Positions 20,070-31,659 of a DNA stretch of 64,000 bases are shown here, piece after piece. Below the pieces are notes generated by a model. That model did not search any database and was not told the DNA's origin. It saw nothing but the letters and a program-made list of their open reading frames with translations. The stretch covers positions 806,001 through 870,000 of the forward strand of contig JAQQWL010000011.1 of NCBI GenBank assembly GCA_038363925.1, given 5' to 3'. Position 1 is the first letter of the stretch; every line of letters begins with the position of its first letter. Origin of the DNA: Apiospora phragmitis (Eukaryota > Ascomycota > Sordariomycetes > Amphisphaeriales > Apiosporaceae). A program made the translations under genes and the position numbers.

Positions 20070-22538
20070 ATGGATCCCAGCTACCTGTCGCAACAAGTCA
20101 ACACCATCATTGGCCAGCTACATGGCCTCTTCGATGAGATTGGCGTCCCCAACCATGATCGCGAGACGCGAGAGGCAGAGGTAAGGCAGCAGTGCATGCT
20201 GCACGTCATTCGCACAGACGCCGATGCTAACCCCCACGGTGTAGCTCTTTGCGGCCCTGTCAGATACCCTGAATAACCAGGTCAAAAGCGTGACCGCGGA
20301 GAAGAAGAAGATGCTGGACGATGCCAATCAGATCATTACCGTCATTCGTCAGATGGAAGCATCCTTGGACGAGTCCAAGTCACAGCGCCACTACTCGGAG
20401 GAAGACGACGAGCTCCGGATAACGTTTCCCCTTTCGCGGTGCTTGAAGGTGCTCAAGGAGAAACAAGTCCAGGTCGGCAGACTTCATCGCGAGAGGTTTG
20501 AGCAAGTGAAGAGTGAGTAATTTCCTCAGCGAACCTGCATGCGTCGCATCGCCTTACTTTCACCGGCGAACCCATTGACTGACACTGGATTGAATAGAAC
20601 TTGTCCAGCTTTGGAATCCTACTCCTCACATCTAGAGCCTACCTTCGTCAAGATTGCCCTTCCGCCTACAGGACCCAACCAATCACTACCGCCATCATTC
20701 GATCTCTCGCCAGCTTACGTTGACAAGCTGGACGATGAATTCACGCGAGTGTACGAAGAGTACGCTCGCCGCGTTGCTACCGTCAAAGCTCTATCAGAGA
20801 ACATCATCCAGCTGTGGGCAGAACTCGGTACCCCTCAGGCGCAAACTGACGCAGCAATCGTCAAATTCTACCGGGATGCGCCAGAGCAGCTTGGCTTGCA
20901 CGAAGAGGATCTTGCGAGACTGCGAGGCAAGCGGGACAAGCTCTCCGACGAGAAGAAGAACCGAGAGAACCGCCTACGAGACCTGAAGACGTCCGTGGAA
21001 GCGCTTTGGGACAAGCTAGGAATCGATGAGTCGGAACGTAAGGGGTTCCTCAACGGGAACCGTGGCTGTGGCGTTCGACAGATCAACGAGTTCGAAGCTG
21101 AACTATCTCGGCTTAACGAGTTGAAACGACAGAATCTGCATCTCTTCGTGGAAGATGCGCGATACAAGCTACAAGAGCTCTGGGATGCGCTGTACTATTC
21201 TGAAGATGAGATGCTCGAATTCACCCCGGCTTTCTCAGACGTATATAGCGATGCTCTGCTAGAAGCTCATGAACGGGAAATTGCTCGCCTGGAGACCCTG
21301 CAAGAGCAACGCGCCCCCACCCTGGCGTTGGTCGAGAGACACCGCACTCTGACCCACGACCGGGACGAGCTGGCTGCATCCAGTCAAGATGCTTCTCGCC
21401 TGATGATGCGCGGCCAGAAGGGCGAAAGACGTGATCCCGGAAAACTGCTACGAGAAGAGAAGATGCGCAAGCGGATAGCCAAAGAGTTGCCCAAGGTGGC
21501 AGCCGAGCTACGCAAGGCACTTGAGCAGTGGGAGGACGAGTACGGTCGGGATTTCCTTGTGCACGGCGAGAGGTATCTGGACATCCTCGAGGCTGACGAA
21601 CATCCACCAAGGCCAGCCACAGCAGGCGGAACTCGAGCCAAAACACCAGCCAACCCGCCACAGTCGGCAGCGAAGAAAGCGCCGCCGCCGAGCCGAACAA
21701 ACAGTACTGCCAGCAAAGCAGGAGGTAATCTCACACGGTCCAAAACCCCCAATGCCCTTACCAGCGGCACTGGGTCCCTGAGAAGAGTTCCGCCGCCGAT
21801 ACAGGTACCCGGGAACCCTAAGAGCCCATCAAGGATGCCCATCCCTCGAGCTCCTCTGTCGAACATGAAGGATGGCAAGAACTCCCCCGAGAGACCAAGG
21901 CCGGAATCTCAAGCTCAAGCACCCCTTCGGTCTGCCCCGTTGATGCGTGCTCCTCCCCCAAAATGCGAGAGCTTGTGCCAGGACCGCCACTGGCAACACC
22001 CAACAACCCCTACAAGGGGTTGGGACTGATGACTGGCAGCAGCAGCAACATCCGGGCGGTTGAGCCCGAAGATGTATACCTGGATCGAGAAGCATCTCAA
22101 TCTCAATCAAGCTATAGCCGGTCGCAAATGTCGCAAATGACGGCCTCTAATTACTCGCATACTTCAGCGGGCCAGAACGAACGGTTCACGCGCTCTGGAT
22201 ACCCACAAGCACCGCCTCTCAGGCAAGTGTCGGATACTTCGACAGCGACGACGGTGTCAACAATGTCCACGGCCGTGTCGGGCTCGGAGAATTGGGAAAC
22301 GTACGACGACAACTCGGAGCCGGAGCCGGATGCATCCGATACCTACTACGCCAAGGTACGGGCAGCACAAGCACATGGCAAACGCTTTACCCCCGAGGAT
22401 CCCTACTCGCGGCTGCAGTCGAGCCAGACCAAACGGATCCGGGGCATTCCACCTATGCATGCCGGCCATGGTACAGTGGATGCAGAAGGGAACCGAACTA
22501 TCTCGGGGAGCGAGTGGACAGATGACGATCCTTACTAA
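20070..22538 (+). CDS. ASE1: Ase1/PRC1/MAP65 anaphase spindle-midzone protein
   Basis: Cross-links antiparallel microtubules in the spindle midzone during anaphase. Introns at 20181-20244 and 20513-20597 are supported by frame and signals. After two one-base corrections the product is 773 residues. The N-terminal dimerisation rod (MDPSYLSQQVNTIIGQLHGL) leads through coiled coil (ATVKALSENIIQLWAELGTP) to the spectrin-like microtubule-binding core (LNELKRQNLHLFVEDARYKL, EFTPAFSDVYSDALLEAHE). Then comes a basic Ser/Pro-rich tail ending SEWTDDDPY. The frame breaks at about 20606-20610, where KLVQ should continue into ALESYSSHLEPTF with one base missing. It breaks again in the A-run 21960-21963, where one base is missing before RELVPGPPLATPNNP. 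Both breaks fall inside conserved or clearly continuous sequence, which suggests sequence error. Confidence 0.9.
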
Positions 22539-23991
22539 AGGGGGCGATGTGCCAAGCCCGTACGAGTCACGATGTATGAGGTTTCAAGCCTGACGCATCC
22601 TCACGATCACGGTTCATGAACATGACCGAAACGAACGACTTTTGACGATTCTCGGTGATTCGCATTTTGCAGCCAGCCTCGTCCTTCTCCGAGGCTATCT
22701 AGCGACATTTTCTTGCGCTTCTGCTTCTTCTTTCTTCTGTCCACTTTTGTGTTCACATGAACATATATCACAGGCTGGCTCTCTTCTTGTAGTCTCTTTT
22801 ATTGCATATCATTTTCCTGCCGCAAGGCTAGAGGAGGACCATTGGACGGTTCACTCTGAATGAGTGGCCCCGCTGGATAAAAAGCTTCCTTTTTTCTTGT
22901 TTGTATTGGTGTAGATGGTCCAATGGGGGAGAGCTACTCCCTGACCATGTCGCCAAAAACCGATGTGTATACGACACCCGAGTTTGTTTTCTTGGTTGGA
23001 ATCCGATAATAGGGAAGGGGGAAGGGGGAAGGAACATGAAGGGCTTGGTCAGCGAGCATGGGGTGTACTTAGGCGTCTGGTTCCGGCGTTGGCAAGGCAT
23101 ATAAGGTGGTTGCTAAATGTTGCGTGTTGTTTGTTGTAGCCAAATTCCATCAATGAGATTTTTTTTTACGCATGGCTGTCCCTTGCTAGAATTACTGTCT
23201 GTGATGTGTATGTGTTGGTGTCAGTAGAATCCTCCTGCCTTTCTTATATAAGTATCACATAGGCTAATAGGCGTGCCGATCAACGTTGAGCCATGTGCTG
23301 CGAGTCAGTAGAGTAGCATGGTTGTTAGTATGTACAGTAACAGACACAGGCATTTGACAAGGCTTAGCGCAATGACGCCAATCGTCCGCGGGGAGCCCAG
23401 CACCGCCTCAGTGCATGTGTTCCTCAATGTACCTGTAGGGATATAGCTACTACTGATAGATTAAACGGCTGTTGGTGGTAGCCACTTGTTATTGGGGGCC
23501 GCCCCCTTTGGCCATCACGGATCTCGCGAATTACGTATGTCCCCCCGAGCGACTGGGTGATCGTTTGTCTCAGCATTATTATTTTTCTTACTACTCCTGC
23601 CAAATCCCACGTCCGATGCTACCGCACTGCAGAATTGTAAATATATTGTATGCAAGTGAGAGTTCAAATCAGCGTCAATTATTTTGTTTGCGTTTTATCG
23701 ATGTCTGTTGGAAATCACGGGTCCATGAGCTTGTTTGTCCTGCATCATACCTTCTTCTTGCCTTGACCTTCGATTTGTTACTTCCTACCTATGCCAACCA
23801 ACACAACACACCGGTGTCACCTAATTCCAAACCGTTCAACATTAGTGAAAAGTAACTCCTCGCCCATCTCTTTTCCCAATCGTTCGACCGGGCGTGTACT
23901 TTTTCAAATGGTCTGAGCAGAAGAAGATTGAAGTATATGCGACCAGACACCACATCGCGGCGCCTTCCCGCCGTCTGATCCGTCTACACTC
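22539..23991. other. Spacer between ASE1 and IRS4
   Basis: Presumed ASE1 3' region and IRS4 promoter. A TATATAAG string lies at 23245-23252, about 740 bp before the IRS4 start, so it is an uncertain promoter element. No gene is recognised. Confidence 0.5.
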
Positions 23992-26469
23992 ATGCACCAT
24001 CCGCCAGGCACTCCCACCGGCCGACTCCTTCCCAACTCGCCGGCGGCGTCTTCTTCTCTCCTATTACTCAGAATGGAGGTGGAGGAGCAGGAGCTTCTTC
24101 TGCCTACTCGGCAGCGCTAAGGGGCGCCTCCCTGGCCTTCCAGAAATCGACGACACCGCAATCCACTCCCAAGTCGAGCCCCCACGGGCAACAGCAACAG
24201 CAACAGCAACAGCAACCGCGTGCTACGAACACGAAAGATGACGGCAACCACGACAGTGAAGCTTTGATCGCGGCTACCTCGGCCTCCAGGGACCATAGCC
24301 TGTCTCGTTTCTCCCCGACACAAGCAGGTAGGAACAGCAGCAACAATACGGGCCGCATCAGTCGCCAGGCAACAGGCAGCAGCAGTGTAGCAGGTGAAGG
24401 CAACTATGGCCAGGAGAATGGGCAAAATCAAGGTGTCAGTAACCAACGCCCTCAGCAGCGCAGTGCTACGCCCCAGAAGCAGCAGCAGAACCTATACTCA
24501 GCCAACAACATGGGTGGTGCTGGCGCCCCGTCGCTGAAGCCACCAGGACTGGCACCCATGGGTCCAGACCCGCGGTCGCCCTCTTTCATCGCGGCTACTC
24601 TCGCCGCCAGCCGGTCTGCTAGCCCCAGCCGCCGCGAGCAGCAGCCCAATACTGCCCAGACGACGACGACACCGCAGCATCACCCATACGCCCAGCAGGC
24701 GGCTACGAGGGTCAACAGGAAGGAGAGCGCTGCTGGGGCGGCAAAAGTATCTCAGCATAGCGCGGCGAGCTCGGTGACGGATCTGGACCTCACGGACACG
24801 ACTTCGATCCCGACTACGAATTCCCTAATATCCATGTTTGAGAAGAATGAGGACACAACAACGACTGGAGGAGATACGGATCCTGTCAAGAAGACTGCTG
24901 CTACAACAGAGCCTGCCAAGAAAGCGGCCCCGAGGCTACGCCCAATCACCCCCCGCTAGCAGACAGTCCGATGGCTAAGCCAGAGGTATCACCTTCGATG
25001 TTGGCGAGTACAGTGGCTTGGGAGCAAGCGAGATCACCACCGGCACCGGTGTCCGGGACGAAGGACGAGGCCTCACCAACTGCTTACGCTGACAAGCTGG
25101 AAGTGAAAAAGCGCCCTCCGGCCCCTCCTGTCAAAGCTAGAAAGCCTGTTGGGGCTGCAGCAATGGTTCCAGAGCCGGAAGACATGGCAACAAGGCGGAA
25201 GCCCAAAGCAGCGACCCCTCCTCGGCGGGGAGCAGTTCGAAGATGGTGATATTGTCGCCCCGTCCGAGAAGAGCAGCGTCTCACAAGATGATATTGGGAA
25301 ACGACCTTTCTTCGGAGGGGAAATGCTGATGGGCAGGAAGGCACCGGCAATAAGGTATTGCTGAATGAGAGCCTGAATCCGGGATCACGGCCTAGTTCTA
25401 CTAAGACCTTGCCGGCCAAGACTACCCGCGCGGTGAACAAACCCCAGCCTCCACCCAAACCTCGACCTCGCAGATCTTCATCGACCTCTTCGAAAGACAC
25501 TTTTGTCTCTGCATCTTCTGCACATTCACTCAGGTCCGGCTCACCTCGGGTCCGCTCACCTCGTGCAGCATCACCTAAAACGCCAGTCACCATGCCACCA
25601 CGTCGGCCTGCCTCGGTCCAAAGCCTGCCCGCGCGCAAGCCAGTTCCACCTCCTGCGCCCCCGCGTCGAGCACAGGCCCAGACCAGTATCCCGTTTTCTT
25701 CGCTTACTAACGCGACCCAGGCGGGCATCCTAGCCTCGTCGCGCGCGAGTCCCAGCGCCACCTCTCGAGCGCCGCCACCGCTGCCGCCACCGCCGCGCAA
25801 GCAGACCCCGCACATGCGGCAAACGCTGCGGCAGCCGCCCAAGTCGGACGAGGACGAGGAGAAGGACCACCGGAACCGGCACAAGAAGAAGCACTTGACC
25901 AACAAGAAGAAGCACGCGCACCACGAGGGCGCACGCCGGCGCTGGCGCGAGCAGATCACGGAGCGGGAGCGCAAGCGCTACGAGGGTGTGTGGGCGAGCA
26001 ATCGGGGCCTTCTTTTGACGCCATCCTCCTTTCCCACCGTTGTTCCGCCTTCTTCTGGAACGACAGCCGCGAATGCCAGCGCCAGCGCTCCCAACTTGCT
26101 GCTACACAACCGACGGCCATCCCACAACCACCGGAACAATTCGAGCGGCGGAAGCTCGCCTGCTTCCGACACGCTGGACCCGGCCGACTTCGTGGCCAAC
26201 CTGGTGGCGCGCGACATCTGGTCGCGCAGCCGGCTGCCGTGGGACGAGCTGGCCGAGGTGTGGGACCTGGTGGACTCGCGCGGCGTGGGCGCGCTGGACA
26301 AGACGGAGTTCGTCGTGGGCATGTGGCTCATCGACCAGCGGCTGCGCGGGCGCAAGATCCCGCAGAAGGTCTCGGAGAGCGTGTGGAGCAGCGCGCGCGG
26401 GGACACGTCCGGGTCCCGGCGCCGCCGCCGTCGTCGGGGCATCATAAGAATCGGAAGAGGCATAGGTGA
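23992..26469 (+). CDS. IRS4: EH-domain protein Irs4 (phosphoinositide/autophagy regulator), five frame breaks
   Basis: In yeast Irs4 and its paralogue Tax4 promote PI(4,5)P2 5-phosphatase activity and autophagy. The N-terminus from 23992 (MHHPPGTPTGRLLPNSPAAS) joins a segment with YSAALRGASLAFQKSTTPQ, then a run of nine Gln, a long Pro/Ser-rich disordered middle and a Lys-rich helix (EGARRRWREQITERERKRYE). The C-terminal EH domain follows (DIWSRSRLPWDELAEVWDLV; GALDKTEFVVGMWLIDQRLR), with a basic end (SSGHHKNRKRHR). There is no intron. The frame needs one base added near 24047-24055, in C6 24949-24954, in G4 25317-25320 and in G4 26399-26402, and one removed in G4 25227-25230; with these the product is 826 residues. 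The EH domain itself is uninterrupted. Five breaks suggest error, but a decayed gene cannot be excluded. Confidence 0.8.
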
Positions 26470-28766
26470 CCAGCATAGAAGAAAGGAAAGGAAAGCAAGG
26501 GAAGGAAAAGAGATGCGAAGGAGTGTGCTGTCTATTACGTGGGTCGTCGTGATAGAGAAAGAAAGACGCTTCTCCCTTTCTCGTCTTGTTTTCTTCCTAT
26601 CCTGTCATGGAGGGAATGATGGGAAGAAGGAAGGATTGTTTAGAGAAGGGCCTCTCTCCTTTCCCACTCCCATTTGTCTACCTAGTAGGAGAGAGGATGT
26701 CTGTCACGAGCATACCTAGAAAGCGAGCGCGCAAGCGGACGCAGAAAAAGCGCACACAAACTGTACACATATATACAGCAAGCATAGCATGGCATAGCAT
26801 GGATACCAATGGTTTCACAAAGAAAGGGAATGGAATGGGATTAAGCAAGTCAGTCAGTCACCTAGAGCCAAGTAGTTAGTTAGCAGTACCTATTTTGAAC
26901 TTCTCTTCCGAGGTTTAATAGGTCAGGCATTGATACCCCCCAACGTACATCCTTAATATTAGTATGTACATTGCGCGCGATTATAATTTAATGTTATTCA
27001 ATTTCAATTCTATTTTACTCGTCCTTTTTTTTCTCCTGGCCGATGAGAAATAGGGGCCCGGGGTCTGGGTCTGGATGATGGTAGACGGATGGCAGCAGCT
27101 CACATACAATATTATATTGAAAAATAGCAGACTACGGGCTTTCCCTTCCAAATGTGACTAGTTGACTTTACGTACGATGTTTTGTCGTTGGAAAAAACAA
27201 CAAATTTTGTCTCCCTACAGATGCAATCTTTTATCAATATAGACCAGATCTTCTCGATGCTGGCAATGGAGGAGAAACTATTTCATGCCAGCAGTGTGTT
27301 TTTCCAAATCGGCGTATATAGTTTCACCCTCCACTGCAGGCGACTTGACTTGGCTGTAGCATGAATGAAGCCTGCTGGTACAGTAGATATCAGTCAGCCG
27401 TCACGACAGCCAAATACATCGATACGCTATCACAAGTCACGTAATAAGCAAGCAAACCAGTCAGTCAGCCAGTCAGTCACTTTCTAAAAGCCGAGTACCT
27501 AGTTAAGATCAGACTGGGAAGGGACCATATATCATCAGTTTGCGTGTTGGGGGAGCTTTGTTCCTTCTCTTCTTTCATCGGGATTTCTCTCCTTTCTTCT
27601 TCGTCCCTCCCTTACTTGCTGTTTGCGACTGAACTCCCTATGCTGATGTGGGCAATGCTGTTTCTAGCATAATGCAAAAACTCCATGAAGTCCACGCCTC
27701 TTCTGCACGCCTCCCTCTCTCTTCTGCCTCTCTCGCGCGAATGATTGTGAACAAAAACTATACGAAAGAGGTATAACACGATGATAGGTAATCGAGGGGG
27801 TTGGATGTGGTTTGTGGTGGAAAATAATAAGAATACCAAACAAGCCCTTTGTCGTCGTCGTCACCGCCCAACCAAAAACATCCCAAACCAAGCACTAGTC
27901 TCCAGTCTCCCAAAGGCATACAGGCATGCAGCGGCTGACAAGTCGACGATGACACCGAACAGATCCCATCCTCCCCAAACCATTCGTTGTCGCAAGCCCC
28001 GTTGTCCGTGGACCTCTCATCCATCCATTTGCCCCCCCCAAGCGTCGGCCGTTACCTCGTGACATCGGAATTGCGTATCCCCAAGCCCCTCCTGATATGC
28101 AAATTCATACCGTTCCTTTCGTGTCAGTCGTTTCAGTCCGTCGTCATACACACAGAAAAGGAAAAAAACAAGCCCCATGCTGTTTACCAATGCACAACTT
28201 TTAAACACCTGACTGGAGGAGCGTCGCGTGTAGGGCGACAGCTGAGATGAAGCCGCAGTGGCAGCGTCAGGGAGGGGACAACCAACCGAGGGAGGATACC
28301 CATAGAAATAATAATGTATGTCCGTGAACAAGAAATGGCTGCAGCTTCGTCTCTTGCCGCATCTAGGCCAGTGGTAGTCAATGCGAAGCCTACTGCCAGG
28401 TGGTATATGAACAAGGCCTAAAGTTCTCCAATGTATGTGCAGCCAGGCGCTTCCATTCTCCAACCATCCTAGGAAAGCAAAAACTATCATCCTCAACTCT
28501 GTCGTCTCCAATCTGGGGTATAATACACGGCCTGTCTTTCACCTTCACTGCCATAACCGGGCGGGCGGCTTGTGCACCAAGGTAGGTTGATGAACACATG
28601 GTCAACAGCCTGACTACCATGGGAAAACATCGTTCTGCAGCTCAAGAGATTGGTCGCCAGTCCCACTAGACAGACCCAAGACAGATTTAAGCTAAGCTCT
28701 GTCAAACACCTGCTTGCGCGCGGGGGAGATCGAAAAGAGCAAATACCCGTGCCCATGGGTGCCTTC
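26470..28766. other. Convergent spacer between IRS4 and YAK1
   Basis: 2.3 kb between two converging genes, AT-richer than the coding regions. Open frames up to 164 codons (28017-28511, minus) have no recognisable domain. No RNA gene is seen. Confidence 0.5.
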
Positions 28767-31659
28767 TCAGTGCCAAGGACTCTGACCGCTGCCCATGAAG
28801 CCTTCCTCGAGCGTTCGCTCTTCCAGGTTGCGGATGAAGTCACGGTTGTTGCCCCTGGCCCCGCCGCGCTGCGATCTGCTGTCCCTTCTGCCAGTGACTC
28901 TGTTACCGGTCCCTGGGTCAGTCATGCCGAGACCATCAGCAGGTGGGGGGGTAGTATGCAGGGCTGGGCTGCAACCGAATGGGCTGGCTGGGATCCAGGT
29001 GACTAGCAACCCGCTGGATCGTAGCGGGGATGCCGTTCTGTTGCTGATCCATGGTGGAGGCGCGCTGGCGACCTGCCCTCACTGTGGCCTGCTGATAAAG
29101 ATTGGGTTGCTGCTGGGGAACCGCAGCGTAGTTAGCTGGGGGCATCTGCGCTGGAGCTTGGTTCATGACCATCTGGTTGTAGGCAGCCTGCTGGGATGTC
29201 CCGTACGGAGGTGGTGCACCCGCATGAGCCCCACCGGGAGAGTACATGTTGTTCGGATACATGGGCTGCTGTCCGTGGGGTGATTGGGGATATCCGGGCG
29301 TATGTTGTTGCATTGCGTAGGCGCCCTGGGCCGCTGCTTGCGCCTGTGCATTCGCTTGCTGTGCCCGCTGCTTGCTAAGCTCGGCTGCTTGCTGCTGCTG
29401 TTGCGTTCCAGGGGCCGGCGATCGGTTCAACGAGCTGGCCTTCAGGTTCATCGGTGGTACGAATGGCCCAGTGAACTTTTGTTGAGTGATGAAGGGGTGG
29501 AGCTTTGCCTGTTGTGGAGACCAACGCTCGAGGGGGTTAATGGTCAGCAAGCCCCTGACAAAGTCGATGAAGGCGATTCGATTGTTCATCTCTGCATCTC
29601 TGTGGTCAGTCATGTTTGGCAAGCGTCCGCCTTGGGAGGGAGTACGTACCTCTGTCTATCTCGCTCTGCTTCATGTTCTTCCGCGGCATCGGGTACGATT
29701 TGATAATCTCAGGGAGGGTGCTGGCCTGGAAGTACTTCTTGCTGGGCTGCTCTTTCGTCCCCCGCTCCCTCGAAAATTGCTCCATAGGCTTCAGACTGTA
29801 AGTCTTGCGCCCAAATTCGTCCTGGCGCTTCTCGAAGAAGTCGCCTGCCTGTTTGCCGACTTCGATCATCCAGTTCGGTGGGTTTCCTAGCATCTCAACG
29901 ATTCGGGACACCTGGTTGTATTCGGACGAACCAGGGAAGAGCGGCAGACCGAGGAACAGCTCGACCACAATACAGCCGAGCGACCACATGTCGATAGCCG
30001 AGGAGTAGGGCAAACCAAGGAGAACTTCGGGAGATCGGTAGAAACGGGATTGGATATAGGTGTAGACCGTTTGGCGCTCGTCGCAGGCCGAGCCAAAATC
30101 GATAATCTTGATAATCGGGCTTTCCAGGTTTTCCAGAAGGATGTTCTCGGGTTTCAGATCGCAGTGGATTAGCCGAGCCTTGTTGAGCAGCGCAAGCCCA
30201 TTAAGCAGCTGCTGAGCAAAGACGCGTACCAGGGTCGTGCTGAGACCGCGGAACTGGTTCTGCTTGATCAGCTCGTACAAGTTCACACTCAGTAATTCGA
30301 ATACCAAGCAAAGATGTTGGCGGTGAATAAAGGTATCCTTGAGTCGGAGAAGATGGTGGTCGTCGTTCTTGTCGAGCTTAGTGTTGAGCAAGTCCAGAAC
30401 GGACACTTCCATCATGCTCTGGTTGAAGTAGGCTGTCCGGTTCTTGATGACCTTGACTGCCACTACTTCTTGCGTCTTCAAGTTCTGGCACTTGACAACC
30501 TGGCCGAAGGTTCCCTGACCCAACACATCCAGGATGAGGTACCGGTTCCTGTTTACAACGTTAGCTTCAGCATTCTCGGGGCTCACGTTCATAGACGGCA
30601 TACTTGTGACCAGCTTCTTCCGACCCCAGAATATCATTCACGTAAAGAATATAATCACTGTCTTCGTTATCGTAGCCATCGTTCTTGACCCCCTTGCTTG
30701 GCTTGGTCAAAACTCGGCGCGGATTTCGAGACGACTCGTACTTGAAGCTAGGATTGCAAATACGATATGTTGCCGGCAGATGTACTGTTAGGGCTTGGAG
30801 CGGCTATTGTTAAGGGATTAGCGGGGTTATCATTTGGGGGGATAACTGGGGTTGTTCGTACGCTGATGAAGCCGCCTTCAGGGTTGGCTCTCCTGAACGC
30901 TGGCTGGGCATTGACCCTGGGCCGCAGATCTGTTAACGCCCTGACCTTTGTAAATTCGGGGACTGGTCGCTTCTCGGGCACTTGCGACACGGCTCGCCGC
31001 GTGGGGGATTTCGGGTCATTAGCGAAAGTGCCGTCCAAGTGCGCGACGGTAGACGAGAGATAACCCTCTGGCCCCTGTTGTCCAGCAGCGTACGGGGTGA
31101 TGGGAGGAAGCTGTTGCGAGTTTGACCTGGTGTTGTAGTACGGGCTTGTAGGGTAGTCCGCGCGCGTGGGCGAGCCCCGCTGGCTGGCAAATGAGCCCTG
31201 CTGGCCGGGTGTCGAGCCTGCTCCAGCAGACTTGGGCGGGTAGGGCGAGGTGGGAGATAAGACCTCCATGGGCGAGTACCGTTGTGCAGCAGCCGAGGGC
31301 TCGGAGGGAGAATGAAGGTTGACATGCGCAGGTCGGCCACCACCAGAAAGGTGGGTTTGGTGATGCGGCCGCATGGGGTATTTCATTGGACCGCCATAGG
31401 CATCGTGGGCGTCTTGCATAGCGACGTCACCGTTATTGTCGCGTAGTTGCGGGGTGGACAAAGGCGAAGTTGCGCTGCTCTGCGTCAGGTTGCCGTACTG
31501 ATCATACCTCATGCCCGGGGCCGAGGATTGCGGCTGCTGGTGGACGTGGCCGGCCATTTGGTGCTGTCCGAACTCTCTACCGGGGGTCATCTGCGTGGTG
31601 CTATTGTATCGTCGCTGCGAACCGCCGGCGGCATCTGGGTAGCCCTGCCATTGATCCAT
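28767..31659 (-). CDS. YAK1: Dual-specificity kinase Yak1 (DYRK family)
   Basis: A protein kinase acting downstream of PKA/TOR signalling in stress and growth control. Four exons, with introns at 30804-30861, 30549-30603 and 29598-29649, and one base removed in the G run 28945-28951, give 908 residues. An N-terminal ~270-residue Gln/Pro/Ser-rich region ends in FRRANPEGGFIS. It leads into the DYRK-homology stretch (YESSRNPRRVLTKPSKGVKN, YILYVNDILGSEEAGHK). Kinase motifs in order are GQGTFGQV, AVKVIKN (catalytic Lys), HCDLKPENILL, DFGSAC, and the activation loop YTYIQSRFYRSPE with the autophosphorylated Tyr. The C-terminal tail is Gln/Pro-rich and ends NNRDFIRNLEERTLEEGF. The ATG at 31659 was chosen as the first ATG of the frame. 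The 3.3 kb upstream is gene-free. Confidence 0.94.
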
